NCBI RefSeq assembly: GCF_028657195.3
Contig: NZ_JANCPR020000002.1
Span: 186,001 to 250,000 of the forward strand
Direction of reading: 5' to 3'
DNA from: Streptomyces iconiensis
GTDB lineage: Bacteria > Actinomycetota > Actinomycetes > Streptomycetales > Streptomycetaceae
Length of the DNA stretch: 64,000 bases
The position numbers were made by a program, and so were the translations under genes. Shown here one piece after another: positions 55,683 through 64,000 of the stretch. The first letter of the stretch is position 1; every line of letters begins with the position of its first letter. The notes under the pieces were generated by a model. The model had not been told where the DNA came from. It saw only the letters and a program-made list of their open reading frames with translations, and did no database searches.

Positions 55683-56738
55683 TCAGTGCTCGCGCGGGGG
55701 CGGCACCACGTGGTCGGCACCGGCACCGCCGGAGGCTCCGGCCTGTGTCCCCTGCCCGGCGCCGTGTGCCGGCTGGACCGGCTGTCCTGACTGCGCCGGC
55801 TGCGCCGCCTGTACCGGCTGGCCCTGCGGTCCGGGCTGCCCCTGTCCCTGCGCGGGTGCGGACTGCGTGGCGGCGACCGGCTCGGCGTGGCCTCCGAGGA
55901 TCTGGCGCATCGCGGCCTCGGCCACGGCCGCCTCGCCGGAGATCAGCGCCTCGACGACCCGGCGGTGATGGCCGACCGCCGTCTCCGTAGGCCGTTCGCA
56001 GCCGCTGGCGGGGCCGCCCGAGACCTGGAGCGCGGAGGAGACGATGCCGGAGAGGTGCTCCAGCATCCTGTTGCCGGCCGCCTGAAGTACCAGGCCGTGG
56101 AACTCCGCGTCGGCGCGCGAGAAGGTGAGGGTGTCGCCCTGCGCGAGGGCGTGACTCATGATCTCGACCATGTCGCCGAGGCGCTGCTGTACGTCGTCGC
56201 GGCTCTGGCCCGCCGCGAGGCGCGCGGCCAGCGGCTCGATCGTCCAGCGCAGTTCGCACAGCTCGCGCCGCTGACCTTCGCGCTGCGGCCCGAAGGCCCG
56301 CCACTCGATGATGTCGGGGTCCAGCAGGTTCCAGTCGCTGACGGGCCGGACCCGGGTGCCCACGTTCGGGCGCGCGCTGACAAGTCCCTTGGCCTCAAGG
56401 ACGCGCAGGGATTCGCGCACGACTGTACGCGACACTTCGAAGCGCTGGCCGATCTCCTCGGGGACGAGCGGGCGGTCAGCGCCCAGGTCCCCCGAGACGA
56501 TCATCTGGCCCAACTGCTGGACGAGTTGACCGTGGAGGCCACGGCCTCGGCTACCGGTGGCACGCCTTCCCACTCGGTTCATGTCGGCCTCGGAACCTTC
56601 CCACGCCGGTGCGTTGGTAGTGGTGCGCGCCGTACCGGTGGACTCGGCGTACGCATAGCGGTCCAGCTCGCCCGGGCCGACGAGGCCAGAGTCGACGGGG
56701 CGGGCCGCGGTCATCATGGAGTGCGCAAGGGTAGTCAC
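55683..56738 (-). CDS. whiH: GntR/FadR-family sporulation regulator WhiH
   Basis: 351 residues, GTG start at 56738 (an alternative GTG is two codons earlier). The winged helix spans about 70 to 140 (RGRGLHGQLVQQLGQMIVSGDLGADRPLVPEEIGQRFEVSRTVVRESLRVLEAKGLVSARPNVGTRVRP). The FCD ligand domain follows (LRWTIEPLAARLAAG, FSRADAEFHGLVLQAAGNRML, HHRRVVEALISGEAAVAEAAMRQIL). The position next to hrdB matches whiH, needed for sporulation septation in aerial hyphae. A Gln/Gly/Pro/Ala-rich tail (about 298 to 340) precedes the conserved-looking VVPPPREH end. Confidence 0.85.
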   Translation of the reverse strand: MTTLAHSMMTAARPVDSGLVGPGELDRYAYAESTGTARTTTNAPAWEGSEADMNRVGRRATGSRGRGLHGQLVQQLGQMIVSGDLGADRPLVPEEIGQRFEVSRTVVRESLRVLEAKGLVSARPNVGTRVRPVSDWNLLDPDIIEWRAFGPQREGQRRELCELRWTIEPLAARLAAGQSRDDVQQRLGDMVEIMSHALAQGDTLTFSRADAEFHGLVLQAAGNRMLEHLSGIVSSALQVSGGPASGCERPTETAVGHHRRVVEALISGEAAVAEAAMRQILGGHAEPVAATQSAPAQGQGQPGPQGQPVQAAQPAQSGQPVQPAHGAGQGTQAGASGGAGADHVVPPPREH

Positions 56739-57277
56739 GACCACTTGTGTCGGCGGGGCTCACGACGGCCTTGAGGGCTTTGGTGAAAAGCACACGAAAG
56801 GGTGATCGCTGACTTCCGCACAATTGACGCCTTATCGGAAAGAAAGGGCCTCGTCAGAGGGGGTCAGCGCCATCTCAGGCCCCTGTGAGGCCCGTTGACG
56901 ACGGATCCCCGTTGAACGTCTTGCTGATTCACGAGCGCCTGTACCCGTCGGGCCGCCGACAGGGTTCGTCCCAGAACGCCAACGGGCCCCGTTCACGGGC
57001 TCGTCGGAGCCCCGCGCCTCCCGGGCGGCTGCTGCCGACTGGCCGTTGAACGGAGGCCGGCCCGACTGGGGTTGATGCCGGACAGCTGACGGTTGGGAGA
57101 TGACAGTTCGGGGTCGCGGGTTCGGGGCTGCGGGTCGAGGGGTGTTGGTCGGGAGTTGTTGGCCGGGAACTGTTGCTCGACGGTTGTTGGCCAGGGAGTG
57201 TTGGCGAGGGTCCGGGGGAGCCGCGTAACCGACTTGGGCGGGCGCCCTGCGGTCGTCGCCTGGCACCGTCCGCTTGG
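56739..57277. other. Intergenic region upstream of whiH
   Basis: 539 bp. It has lower codon-like structure and imperfect GTTGTTGGCCGGGA-type repeats between 57140 and 57205. It contains the whiH promoter; no gene is supported. Confidence 0.5.
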
Positions 57278-60200
57278 CTAGCGCGGCCTGCTGCGCAGCG
57301 ACGTCAGGACGTACGCGCCCAACAGCACGATCAGCGACAACGCCAGTGCGCGGCCTACGGGTTGGGTGGCGATCCGCAGGACGACGGCGACCCACTGATC
57401 GGCGCCGGAGGGCCAGGGGAAGAGCAGCGCCGACCGCAGCCGCTCGGGCAGGCCGTCGAGGGAATGCATCGCCGGACCGGCCAGCAACCTCCTCATGACC
57501 GGGACGACCAGCAACGGAACAGTCGCAACAGCAGTCACTCCCGCCACTGTTGACCGGAACACGCCCGCCGCCAGCAGGCCCGCCCACCCGCATCCGACGC
57601 AGATCGCGAGAACCGCCAGCACCTGCATCCCGAACGAGAGCCCCTGCGCTTCCGCACCGTCTCCCGCTGTCCCACTTCCGACGGGAACGGAAAGGCTGGT
57701 GAGGTTGGCGAGTTCAAAGGCGTGAGCGGGGAAGGTGAGGACACCGCTGCCCGGGCCGTAGAGCAGAGCGAGCGCACCGGCGTTCAGCACCGCCGAGAAC
57801 AGGCACAGCGCAATCGCCACTCCCCCGGTGACCAGCAACTTGGCGAGCAGCAGCCCCAGTCGACGGGGCACGGGGGCCTGCGCGGGTGCGAGCGCCGGAT
57901 ACCGGAACTCCTGGCCGAACGCCAAGGCCCCCAGCAGCCCCGCCGCCATCGCGACCGGGGGCAGCAGGAACGGCACGCTCGTCGGCCAGGCGACCAACAA
58001 CCGCAACACAGGCGCGAGACCCGCCCCCTCGTCCCCCGTTGTTCCCGCACCAGTGCGGGCCTGCATCGCGGCCACGACGAGAGCCGCGAGCAGAGCCACA
58101 ACCATCACGACCCATGGCGTCCGCACCCCGAACAACCTGCGCATCTCGTAACGCACCGGCGCCACGGGCCCCGGCCTCCGCACCGCCGGAAGGGAGGGCG
58201 GCAGCACCCCCTGCGCTGAGCCATGGTGACCACCCGCCGCCGAAGCCCCGGACCGCGCCCGGGTCGCTTGGGAGTGGGAGGAAGTGACGGCGGCGGCAGC
58301 TTGAGCGGTGGACGAGACAAATGTGCTCGGTGAGGTCTGAGTGGTGGCAGAGGCGTCGCTCGCGATGAGGGTCGGATTCGGGCCCGAGGCCGAGGTCGGT
58401 GCCGAGGCCGGGGCCAGGTGCGGAGTCGGTGTCGAAGTCGGAGTCGGGGAGGGGGTGCCGGTTGAGGTGGGGGCGGGGGCTGGGGCGGTCGGTGCGTCTG
58501 CGCTGAGTGAAGCGGCAGGGAGGGTCGGGGAAGTTGACGTGGGAAAGGGAGGGGACGGCGCACCAGAAGCTGCGGCGGCAGCAGAAGTGGAGGAGGTCTT
58601 CGCAGAGGTGCTGGAAGCACTAGGAGCGCTGGGAGCGCTGGAGGTAACGGAGGTAGGTGATGTGACGAAGGCGGAGGCAGGGGCGGTGGAGGTAGTGGTC
58701 GGGGAGTCGGCGGGGAGAGCCGAGCCGGACAACGCCGCTGCTGAGACCACAGGTTGTGTCGCCGAGGCGGTCGGCGACACGGTGGAACTGGTGGGCGTCG
58801 ACGGCGAGGCCAGGACGAACTCGTCGCCTCGCCCCGCAGCGGCCCCCTCTCCCTGATCGGCCGCGTCGTCCCCGGCTGCGTGCACCGTGGGACCCGGAAC
58901 GGAAGCGTGCCCCTCCCGAACCGGAGCCGATTCCCCCGCTGAACCGCTCTCCGCGTTGCCCATCACCGTCGCCTTGACCACGGACTCGGGCTCCAGCCCG
59001 GAACCGCCGCCGCCTCCCCGAGTACGCTCGGCCTCGTCAACCCCCGTAGTGAGCGCCCCCGTCGGGGCTGGTGCCGCACCTGGCGCCGTGGTCGTATCCG
59101 GCGCCGCGGCCGTTTCCGGCATCAAGGTCGCATCCGGTGCCGCATCTGAAGCCGAGGCCCACGTCGGGGCAGAAGTGGAACCCGGCGTCGGGGCGGGAGC
59201 AGAGGCCGATGTCGAGGCAGAAGCGAGGCCCGGCGTCGGGGCGGGAGCAGAGGCCGATGTCGAGGCAGAAGCGAGGCCCGGCGTCGGGGCGGGAGCAGAG
59301 GCCGATGTCGGCTGCGCGAGAGACGGTGCGGCCGAGGGCCGCGCCGCTGCCTCGCTCGCGCTCGGCGCACGACCGTCCGCTCGGACGAGGGGTCCGGGGT
59401 GTGCTTTGTCGCCGGCGTCCCCGATTTCCTCGGCGAGCTGGTGTACGAGAATCCCGTGCCGGTACGCCGACTCCCCCACGGCCGCACAGTTGCTGCCGTA
59501 CACGGAGACCCGGCTGCCTCCGTCACACACCACCTCGACCACTCCCCTACCCCGACTGCTCCGCTCCGCGCTGCGTGCCTCCCGGGTGAGCACGGCCGCG
59601 AACCTCTCTGCGTGGGGTGTCCGCACCGCGACCCGTGGCCTCAGCCGTGTCCGGGAGAAGTCGGCCGCGTCCTGGTCCGCGACCAGCCTGCCCCCGTCGA
59701 TCGTCACGACCCGGTCCGCAAGCCGCGCCGCCTCCCTCGGGTCCCGCGAACTGGCCAGCACCAGCCCACCCTGCTCCGCATACCCCCTCAACAGCCCGTA
59801 GAGCCAACTCGCCTCGCGCGGCGACAGTCCGCTCGCCGGCTCATCCAGCACCAGCGTGTGCGGGTCGCCGAGCAGCGCCGTGGCAATACCGAGACGTCGG
59901 TCCATCCCCAGCGAGAAGTCACCGAGCCGCTGGCCTGCGAGCCCGCTGAGCCCGACCACATCGAGCACGTCGTCCGCCCGTTCCAGCGGTACACCCGCCA
60001 CCGCTGTGAGCATGCGCAGATGCCCCCGTGCCGTACGGGCCGGGTGCCCGGGCACGTCCCCGAGCAGCACCCCGATCTCACGGGCGGGGTGCGCGATACG
60101 GTGCACCGACCGCCCCCGGAAGAGCGCGACGCCACGCCCCGGGAGAAGTTGCAGCATCAGCCGCAACGCCTCGCTCTTACCCGAACCAGTCGGCCCCAGC

Positions 60201-60301
60201 AGCACAGTGACCTCGCCGGGGCACGCCTCGAAGGTGAGGTCGTCGACACGCGGCAGTCGCTTGCGCCGGGACGTGCTGGTGAGTCCGATGGCCTGGATCA
60301 T
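57278..60301 (-). CDS. ABC transporter fusion: ATPase, long low-complexity linker, ABC-2 permease
   Basis: 1007 residues from ATG at 60301. ATPase domain (about 1 to 215): Walker A GPTGSGKS, signature-like FSLGM (degenerate LSGGQ), Walker B TLVLDEPASGLSPRE. A linker of about 400 residues (about 310 to 690) consists of A/S/T/P with 16-residue repeats (SASAPAPTPGLASAST type). An ABC-2-type permease of about six helices follows (RYEMRRLFGVRTPWVVMVVALLAALVV to the C-terminus). NBD before TMD is the ABCG-like order. Third codon positions in the linker are less GC-biased than in the domains. It is downstream of whiH on the same strand but separated by 539 bp; the substrate is unknown. Confidence 0.82.
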   Translation of the reverse strand: MIQAIGLTSTSRRKRLPRVDDLTFEACPGEVTVLLGPTGSGKSEALRLMLQLLPGRGVALFRGRSVHRIAHPAREIGVLLGDVPGHPARTARGHLRMLTAVAGVPLERADDVLDVVGLSGLAGQRLGDFSLGMDRRLGIATALLGDPHTLVLDEPASGLSPREASWLYGLLRGYAEQGGLVLASSRDPREAARLADRVVTIDGGRLVADQDAADFSRTRLRPRVAVRTPHAERFAAVLTREARSAERSSRGRGVVEVVCDGGSRVSVYGSNCAAVGESAYRHGILVHQLAEEIGDAGDKAHPGPLVRADGRAPSASEAAARPSAAPSLAQPTSASAPAPTPGLASASTSASAPAPTPGLASASTSASAPAPTPGSTSAPTWASASDAAPDATLMPETAAAPDTTTAPGAAPAPTGALTTGVDEAERTRGGGGGSGLEPESVVKATVMGNAESGSAGESAPVREGHASVPGPTVHAAGDDAADQGEGAAAGRGDEFVLASPSTPTSSTVSPTASATQPVVSAAALSGSALPADSPTTTSTAPASAFVTSPTSVTSSAPSAPSASSTSAKTSSTSAAAAASGAPSPPFPTSTSPTLPAASLSADAPTAPAPAPTSTGTPSPTPTSTPTPHLAPASAPTSASGPNPTLIASDASATTQTSPSTFVSSTAQAAAAVTSSHSQATRARSGASAAGGHHGSAQGVLPPSLPAVRRPGPVAPVRYEMRRLFGVRTPWVVMVVALLAALVVAAMQARTGAGTTGDEGAGLAPVLRLLVAWPTSVPFLLPPVAMAAGLLGALAFGQEFRYPALAPAQAPVPRRLGLLLAKLLVTGGVAIALCLFSAVLNAGALALLYGPGSGVLTFPAHAFELANLTSLSVPVGSGTAGDGAEAQGLSFGMQVLAVLAICVGCGWAGLLAAGVFRSTVAGVTAVATVPLLVVPVMRRLLAGPAMHSLDGLPERLRSALLFPWPSGADQWVAVVLRIATQPVGRALALSLIVLLGAYVLTSLRSRPR
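59181..59310. repeat. 48-bp tandem repeat, 2.7 copies, within the ABC-fusion linker
   Basis: The unit starting CCCGGCGTCGGGGCGGGAGC is repeated at 59181, 59229 and 59277 (last copy 34 bp) with no mismatch seen. It encodes 16-residue Ala/Ser/Pro/Thr repeats on the minus strand, so length changes keep the reading frame. Confidence 0.92.
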
Positions 60302-60585
60302 CGCTTCTCCCGCAGAACGCGTGGCGGACGCACTCCTGCAAGATAACGCGACATTTCCGACTTTCCGGGCAACCCCGCGCCACCGGTCCCCCGCTATCCG
60401 CACCGGACCCTGGCACAACGGGCCTCGCCGCGAGTCGCTCCCCGGCCGTTGTCGCACCTCCCCGGGTGCCGACTCCTGGGAACAGCTGTCCGGCCACTGA
60501 ACTTCGGCCAGAACGCCGCCAAGTCGCCGGTCACCTCCGAGCGGGATGCGTCAGCCGGGCCGGTCGCCTCCGGTGAGTGCGCTCG

Positions 60586-61341
60586 TCACACCTCGGGGCG
60601 GAGCATCGGCGGGTTGAGCAACGTGGCTCCTCCGGCCCGGAACAGCTGTGCCGGGCGCCCGCCCTGACGGGTCGTCGTCCCACCGGTGGGCACCAGGAAC
60701 CCGGGTGTCCCGGTCACCTTCCGGTGGAAGTTCCGTGGATCGAGCACCACCCCCCACACCGCTTCGTAAACCCTGCGCAATTCTCCGACGGTGAACTCGG
60801 GCGGGCAGAAGGCGGTGGCGAGCGAGGAGTATTCGATCTTCGAACGCGCGCGCTCCACCCCGTCCAGGAGGATCCGGTCGTGATCGAAGGCGAGCGGCAC
60901 CTGCTGCTCCCCCTCCCACGCCAGGCCGTCCCCGGGACAGGAGAGCGTGTCGACCGGTGCCCAGCGCGCACTCCGCACGTCCCCGCCGGCCGTCGGAGAG
61001 GGGAGGTCAGGCGCGAGTACGAGATGCGCGACGCTGACGACCCGCATCCTGGGGTCCCGCTGCGGATCCCCATAGGTGGCCAGTTGTTCGAGATGTGCCC
61101 CCGCGTCGTGGCCCTCCGGGGTGTGGGTGAGCAGCCCCGTCTCCTCCGTGAGCTCGCGGGCCGCAGCCGCCTCAAGGTCCTCGTCGCCTCGTACGAAGCC
61201 GCCGGGCAGGGCCCATCGCCCCTGATACGGCGATTCCCCGCGGCGTACGACCAGTGCGCAGAGCGCATGCCGACGCACTGTGAGCACCACCAGGTCGACA
61301 GTGACGGCAAAGGGCGGGAAGGCCGACGGGTCGTAGGGCAT
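60586..61341 (-). CDS. Nudix hydrolase/NrtR-like regulator
   Basis: 251 residues from ATG at 61341 (MPYDPSAFPPFAVTVDLVVLTVRR). The Nudix box is intact (GGFVRGDEDLEAAA then RELTEETGL). The C-terminal about 90 residues (RSKIEYSSLATAFCPPEFTVGELRRVYEAVWG..., NFHRKV, PGFLVPTG) form the winged helix of NrtR-type transcription factors. Known NrtR proteins repress NAD-related genes and sense ADP-ribose. No NAD genes are adjacent. An inverted repeat upstream may be its own operator. Confidence 0.88.
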   Translation of the reverse strand: MPYDPSAFPPFAVTVDLVVLTVRRHALCALVVRRGESPYQGRWALPGGFVRGDEDLEAAAARELTEETGLLTHTPEGHDAGAHLEQLATYGDPQRDPRMRVVSVAHLVLAPDLPSPTAGGDVRSARWAPVDTLSCPGDGLAWEGEQQVPLAFDHDRILLDGVERARSKIEYSSLATAFCPPEFTVGELRRVYEAVWGVVLDPRNFHRKVTGTPGFLVPTGGTTTRQGGRPAQLFRAGGATLLNPPMLRPEV

Positions 61342-61350
61342 GGCGCGATC

Positions 61351-61373
61351 ATAGTCGTCTCCCTGACGATAAA
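61351..61373. promoter_or_regulatory. Imperfect inverted repeat upstream of the Nudix/NrtR gene
   Basis: Half-sites ATAGTCGT and ACGATAAA, separated by 7 bp, pair at 6 of 8 positions and lie 10 to 32 bp upstream of the start codon, in the place of an autoregulatory operator. Confidence 0.45.
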
Positions 61374-61517
61374 CAGTCCGTTCTCCTGCACCTTTCGCAC
61401 CTCCTTCGCCATGTATCGCGCGCCCGGTCCGTGCCGTCACCGGACACTGTCCGTCCTCTTATCCCGATCCCTCTCTCGGCCCCTCCCCCCTTCTCCCGCT
61501 TCCATCCGCTCCCGGCA

Positions 61518-62868
61518 TTACCGTGCGGGACCTGTCCGTTTCGCTGCCCCGGGCGATGGCTCATGCCACGTGCGGCGCCTTCGGGATACCGCCGCGCGTC
61601 GTTCAACCGCAGAGGTGCGGGCTGTCCGCCTTTCCTCGACCACCCTCGTGCCCAGATGCCGGCCGACAGGGTGCTGGATGTGGCAGGGGCACGCTCCCTC
61701 GGCGCGCTGTTCAGCGGCGAACATCTCGGGGAGCCGCTGCCCGACGGCCCTCCGCAGCAGCGCGTCCGCCTCCTTCTCGTCGCCGGCCGCCGCCAGGGAC
61801 GCGACGCAACCCCCAACCCGAGTCCCGCACAGGGCTGCCCAGCAGCCGGGCGAGCTGTTGGGTACGCACCGGGGTCAGCAGCTCCGGGTGCCCAGCAATT
61901 CGACTGCCGTGCACCGGAGTTGGCTCTGCCGCCGTCCGTCGCGCAGCCGCAGCGCGAGCGGCCTGCCACCGGCGCGGTCGTCCGGCCAGTAGTCCTCAGG
62001 AAGACGGCGCCGCAACTGCCTTGCAGCTCGGCCCGACGCGGGGCCCGACACGGCGCAGCGGGCCCGGCATCCTCTCGTGGTCCTGTCCTTGGCCGGTGAG
62101 CTGACTCCGGGCCAGAGCCCCTGGGCCCCCTCCCCCTGCTTCCGTTACCCGGCCGGGGACACGCGGCGGCAGTCGGTTCGCCCAGCTCGATACCGAGTAC
62201 GATGCCGCGGCTCTCACCTGCCGACAGCTCGCAGTCCCGCTGAGGAAGGCCCGTAGTGGCCAGGGAGGTGCCAGAAGCTGAGTGGGTGCTGACGGTGGTG
62301 GCGTGCTCCACGTGACTGGCCCGAAGCCCGATGCCGTGCACCGCGGCTGCCGGTCCTAACCCGGCCTGCCGATGGGGATGGCTTTCACCTCGGCCAAATC
62401 GGTCCCGAGGTGCAGTTCCATGGGAAGCCGCAGAGTCCGGCCAGAGGCGCTTCGAAGACAGATCCGTTCGCTGCTGTCGACCGAACGCACCCGATCCAGC
62501 GTGACCTGTGGGTCGTGTCCGTTGTCCGCTGAAGTACGGGCTCGGGCCACGAAGCTTGCCTGCCGGACGCTCACCGTGCGTCCCTGGTCAGGAACCGGTT
62601 CCTGACCCGCCACCCGGAGCTGACAGCGTGAGAGCACTCGGTCACCCGCGCCGTGGAGCCCCTCCAGGCCCTCGCCCCGCAGTTGTCCGTCCTCCGCTGA
62701 GATGGCCGGCGCCGGTGCCGCGGCGCAGATGAGGGGCAGATGCGCGGGCCGGTGCTCGCCCGTGGGCCAGAGAGGAACTCCCTCACGCGAAGGGCGGCTT
62801 GGGGCGGCACCGGTCGCTGGCTCCGGCGCCGGACACCGGGCCGCCGTCTTCTCCGCGACCATGGACAT
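61518..62868 (-). pseudogene. Degraded glycogen debranching enzyme gene
   Basis: The minus strand encodes successive pieces of a glycogen debranching enzyme in different frames. N-terminal piece (62868 to 62356, frame 1): LISAEDGQLRGEGLEGLH-like, VLSRCQLRVAGQEPVP, then a stop after KAIPIGRPG, matching the glycogen-debranching N-terminal domain. Next about 62341 to 62180: CELSAGESRGIVLGIELGEP. C-terminal pieces near 61980 to 61850 (EDYWPDDRAGGRPLALRLRDG, LLTPVRTQQLARLLGSPVRDSGWGLR) and 61800 to 61690 (DEKEADALLRRAVGQRLPEMFAAEQR). The catalytic centre (normally about 300 residues) is missing. The pieces match the family order, so frameshifts and an internal deletion are inferred. Confidence 0.68.
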
Positions 62869-62976
62869 ACGCGATCCTCCGCTTCCTCTTCTCCTTGGAC
62901 CGGCCGCAGCCGGGTGTGGCAGGGGGTGGGGTCCGCGTCATCTCCCACTCAGGTGGACGGCGCGCGGGCTGAGGGG

Positions 62977-64000
62977 TCATGGGGCCGTGTCCCAACTGGG
63001 GTCGGGCTCGTCGTCGCTGTCGGCCGCCTCGCGCAGCCGCCGTTCCTCCCGCATGCAACGGCGCAGCAGCTCGGGGTCAAGTCCCTCGTTGCACGCCTGG
63101 TGGAGCAGTTGCGCGAAGAGGTAGTCGGGATCCGCACGCAGAGCCTTGCCGAGAGCGACCCGGGCGGTCGCCACATCGCCGCCGGACCAGGCCACCCATC
63201 CGGCGAGGGCGAGCAGGGCCGCCGCGTGACCGTCGTAGCGGCCGACACAACGGCGTGCCAGCGCCCGCCAGAGACGGAGGGCAGGACTGACATCCACCCC
63301 TTCCATCCACTCCGCCGCGCGGTCACGGGTCCTGCGGTCCTGGAGACCGAGGATCATGGCAGCTGCTTCGTCGTGGCCAAGGAGTCCGTCGTCATGTGCG
63401 TCGGCTGCCGTTTGCGTTGCCGCCGCGGAAATGGAGCGGTGGAAGCGGCCGAGGAGATTTCCCGCGAGGGCCATGGTGTCGTCACATAGTTGCCGACGGC
63501 CCTCAGCGGTCAGCATCCGCTGTACGAGGGCAGCGCCGACGGCGTCCAGGATCCGTTCCTGTTGGTCCGCGAAAGGAGGCCCCAGGGCGGTGAACCTCTT
63601 CTCCATCTCGCGGAGCGAACCGTGCACCCGCACTCCCGCGTAAGTGGCAGCGGCGGCCATGGCCGAGGTGCCGGGCGCCGCCAGGGGCATTCCGTCGGGA
63701 TGGCAGCAGTTCGGATCAGGGCAGCAGTAGCTGAAATAGCACCCGTCCGAGAGGCACAGCGCCTCGTACACGGGCATCTCCAGTTCGCCGCATGCCACCC
63801 GGAGCCGCTGGATGAGCGGCCTGAACCGCTCCATCACCTCCTTCCCCGCGCTCTCCCCTTCGGCGGGTTCCTGGCAGAGGAAGACGATGGCACCGTCCGG
63901 CCTCGGGCCGCGGGCCTGCGCGGTGGCGTCGAGGCACTCGGCGAGCTGAGGGGCCAGAGCTTGCCAGCCCTCGTCCGTGTCGGGGATGCCCATCCTGATG
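62977..64000 (-). CDS. DUF4192 domain protein, truncated by the window edge
   Basis: The C-terminal 341 codons or so; the N-terminus lies beyond 64000 (the frame continues as IRMGIPDTDEGW upstream of the first ATG at 63993). Family features: IVFLCQEPAEGESAGKEVMERFRPLIQRLRVACGELEMPVYEALCLSDGCYFSYCCPDPNCCHPDG, a Cys-rich central segment typical of DUF4192, and a tetratricopeptide-like C-terminal half (ALLALAGWVAWSGGDVATARVALGKALRADPDYLFAQLL). Function unknown; widespread in streptomycetes. Confidence 0.9.
   Translation of the reverse strand, partial: IRMGIPDTDEGWQALAPQLAECLDATAQARGPRPDGAIVFLCQEPAEGESAGKEVMERFRPLIQRLRVACGELEMPVYEALCLSDGCYFSYCCPDPNCCHPDGMPLAAPGTSAMAAAATYAGVRVHGSLREMEKRFTALGPPFADQQERILDAVGAALVQRMLTAEGRRQLCDDTMALAGNLLGRFHRSISAAATQTAADAHDDGLLGHDEAAAMILGLQDRRTRDRAAEWMEGVDVSPALRLWRALARRCVGRYDGHAAALLALAGWVAWSGGDVATARVALGKALRADPDYLFAQLLHQACNEGLDPELLRRCMREERRLREAADSDDEPDPSWDTAP

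Noticed and set aside
55312..55990. Plus-strand frames between hrdB and whiH
   Set aside because: Composed of shadow-type Ala/Gly/Pro/Arg sequence over the whiH tail and the hrdB leader.
57140..57205. GTTGTTGGCC-type repeats upstream of whiH as an operator
   Set aside because: The copies are too degenerate and irregularly spaced for a confident regulatory call.
58341..58856. Plus-strand frame rich in Val, Ala, Glu and Gly opposite the ABC-fusion linker
   Set aside because: It is the reverse-strand shadow of the linker repeats; it has no start context or recognisable domain.

Overview
The window is high-GC actinobacterial chromosome, almost certainly from a Streptomyces. Nearly all codons end in G or C, GTG/TTG starts are common, and Streptomyces marker genes are present: whiH, hrdB, parE, parC, ptsH, sepH, hemH, cutRS and dut. 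From general knowledge, their order is that of the conserved core of the S. coelicolor chromosome (about SCO5816 to SCO5870), read in reverse. No rRNA, tRNA, CRISPR array, insertion sequence or prophage was recognised.

Left part (1 to 13.6 kb): the 3' end of a GH105 hydrolase, a secreted GH19 chitinase preceded by a DasR-type dre site, the kdp potassium-uptake operon (with a 27-residue membrane ORF coupled to kdpF, but no kdpDE in the window), a large helicase-associated/WYL protein, an XRE(DUF5753)-DUF397 pair, a HutD/Ves protein, and the operon thioesterase-dut-DUF3710.

Middle (13.7 to 38 kb): DUF4193, CutR/CutS, an inositol monophosphatase with hemH, an MFS exporter overlapping a flavin oxidase, sepH, a sulfurtransferase, a VOC protein, tdk, a phosphodiesterase/DUF5998 pair, a 964-residue GNAT/acyl-CoA synthetase (Pat type), ptsH with a near-consensus dre site, an M23 endopeptidase under a c-di-AMP (ydaO) riboswitch, and an M16 active/inactive peptidase pair.

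Right part (38 to 64 kb): parC; a methyltransferase/TetR divergon with three regularly spaced operator palindromes; a divergent CobW GTPase and Apd1-like ferredoxin gene around an iron box; a CitA-type sensor kinase without a response regulator; an acetate-type symporter with its DUF485 partner; parE; a DUF7455 protein; a trypsin-like protease; hrdB; whiH; an ABC transporter fusion with a very long low-complexity linker; an NrtR-like Nudix protein; a degraded glycogen-debranching-enzyme gene; and a truncated DUF4192 gene.

Themes that link genes: amino-sugar/PTS control (dre sites on the chitinase and ptsH), osmotic/potassium and c-di-AMP control (kdp, riboswitch-controlled wall hydrolase), division and development (sepH, hrdB, whiH, parC/parE), and iron (hemH, iron box). 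The least explained signals are three 17-bp direct repeats upstream of kdp, the triple operator at the methyltransferase/TetR promoter, the ABC-fusion linker beside whiH, and the collapsed debranching-enzyme gene.
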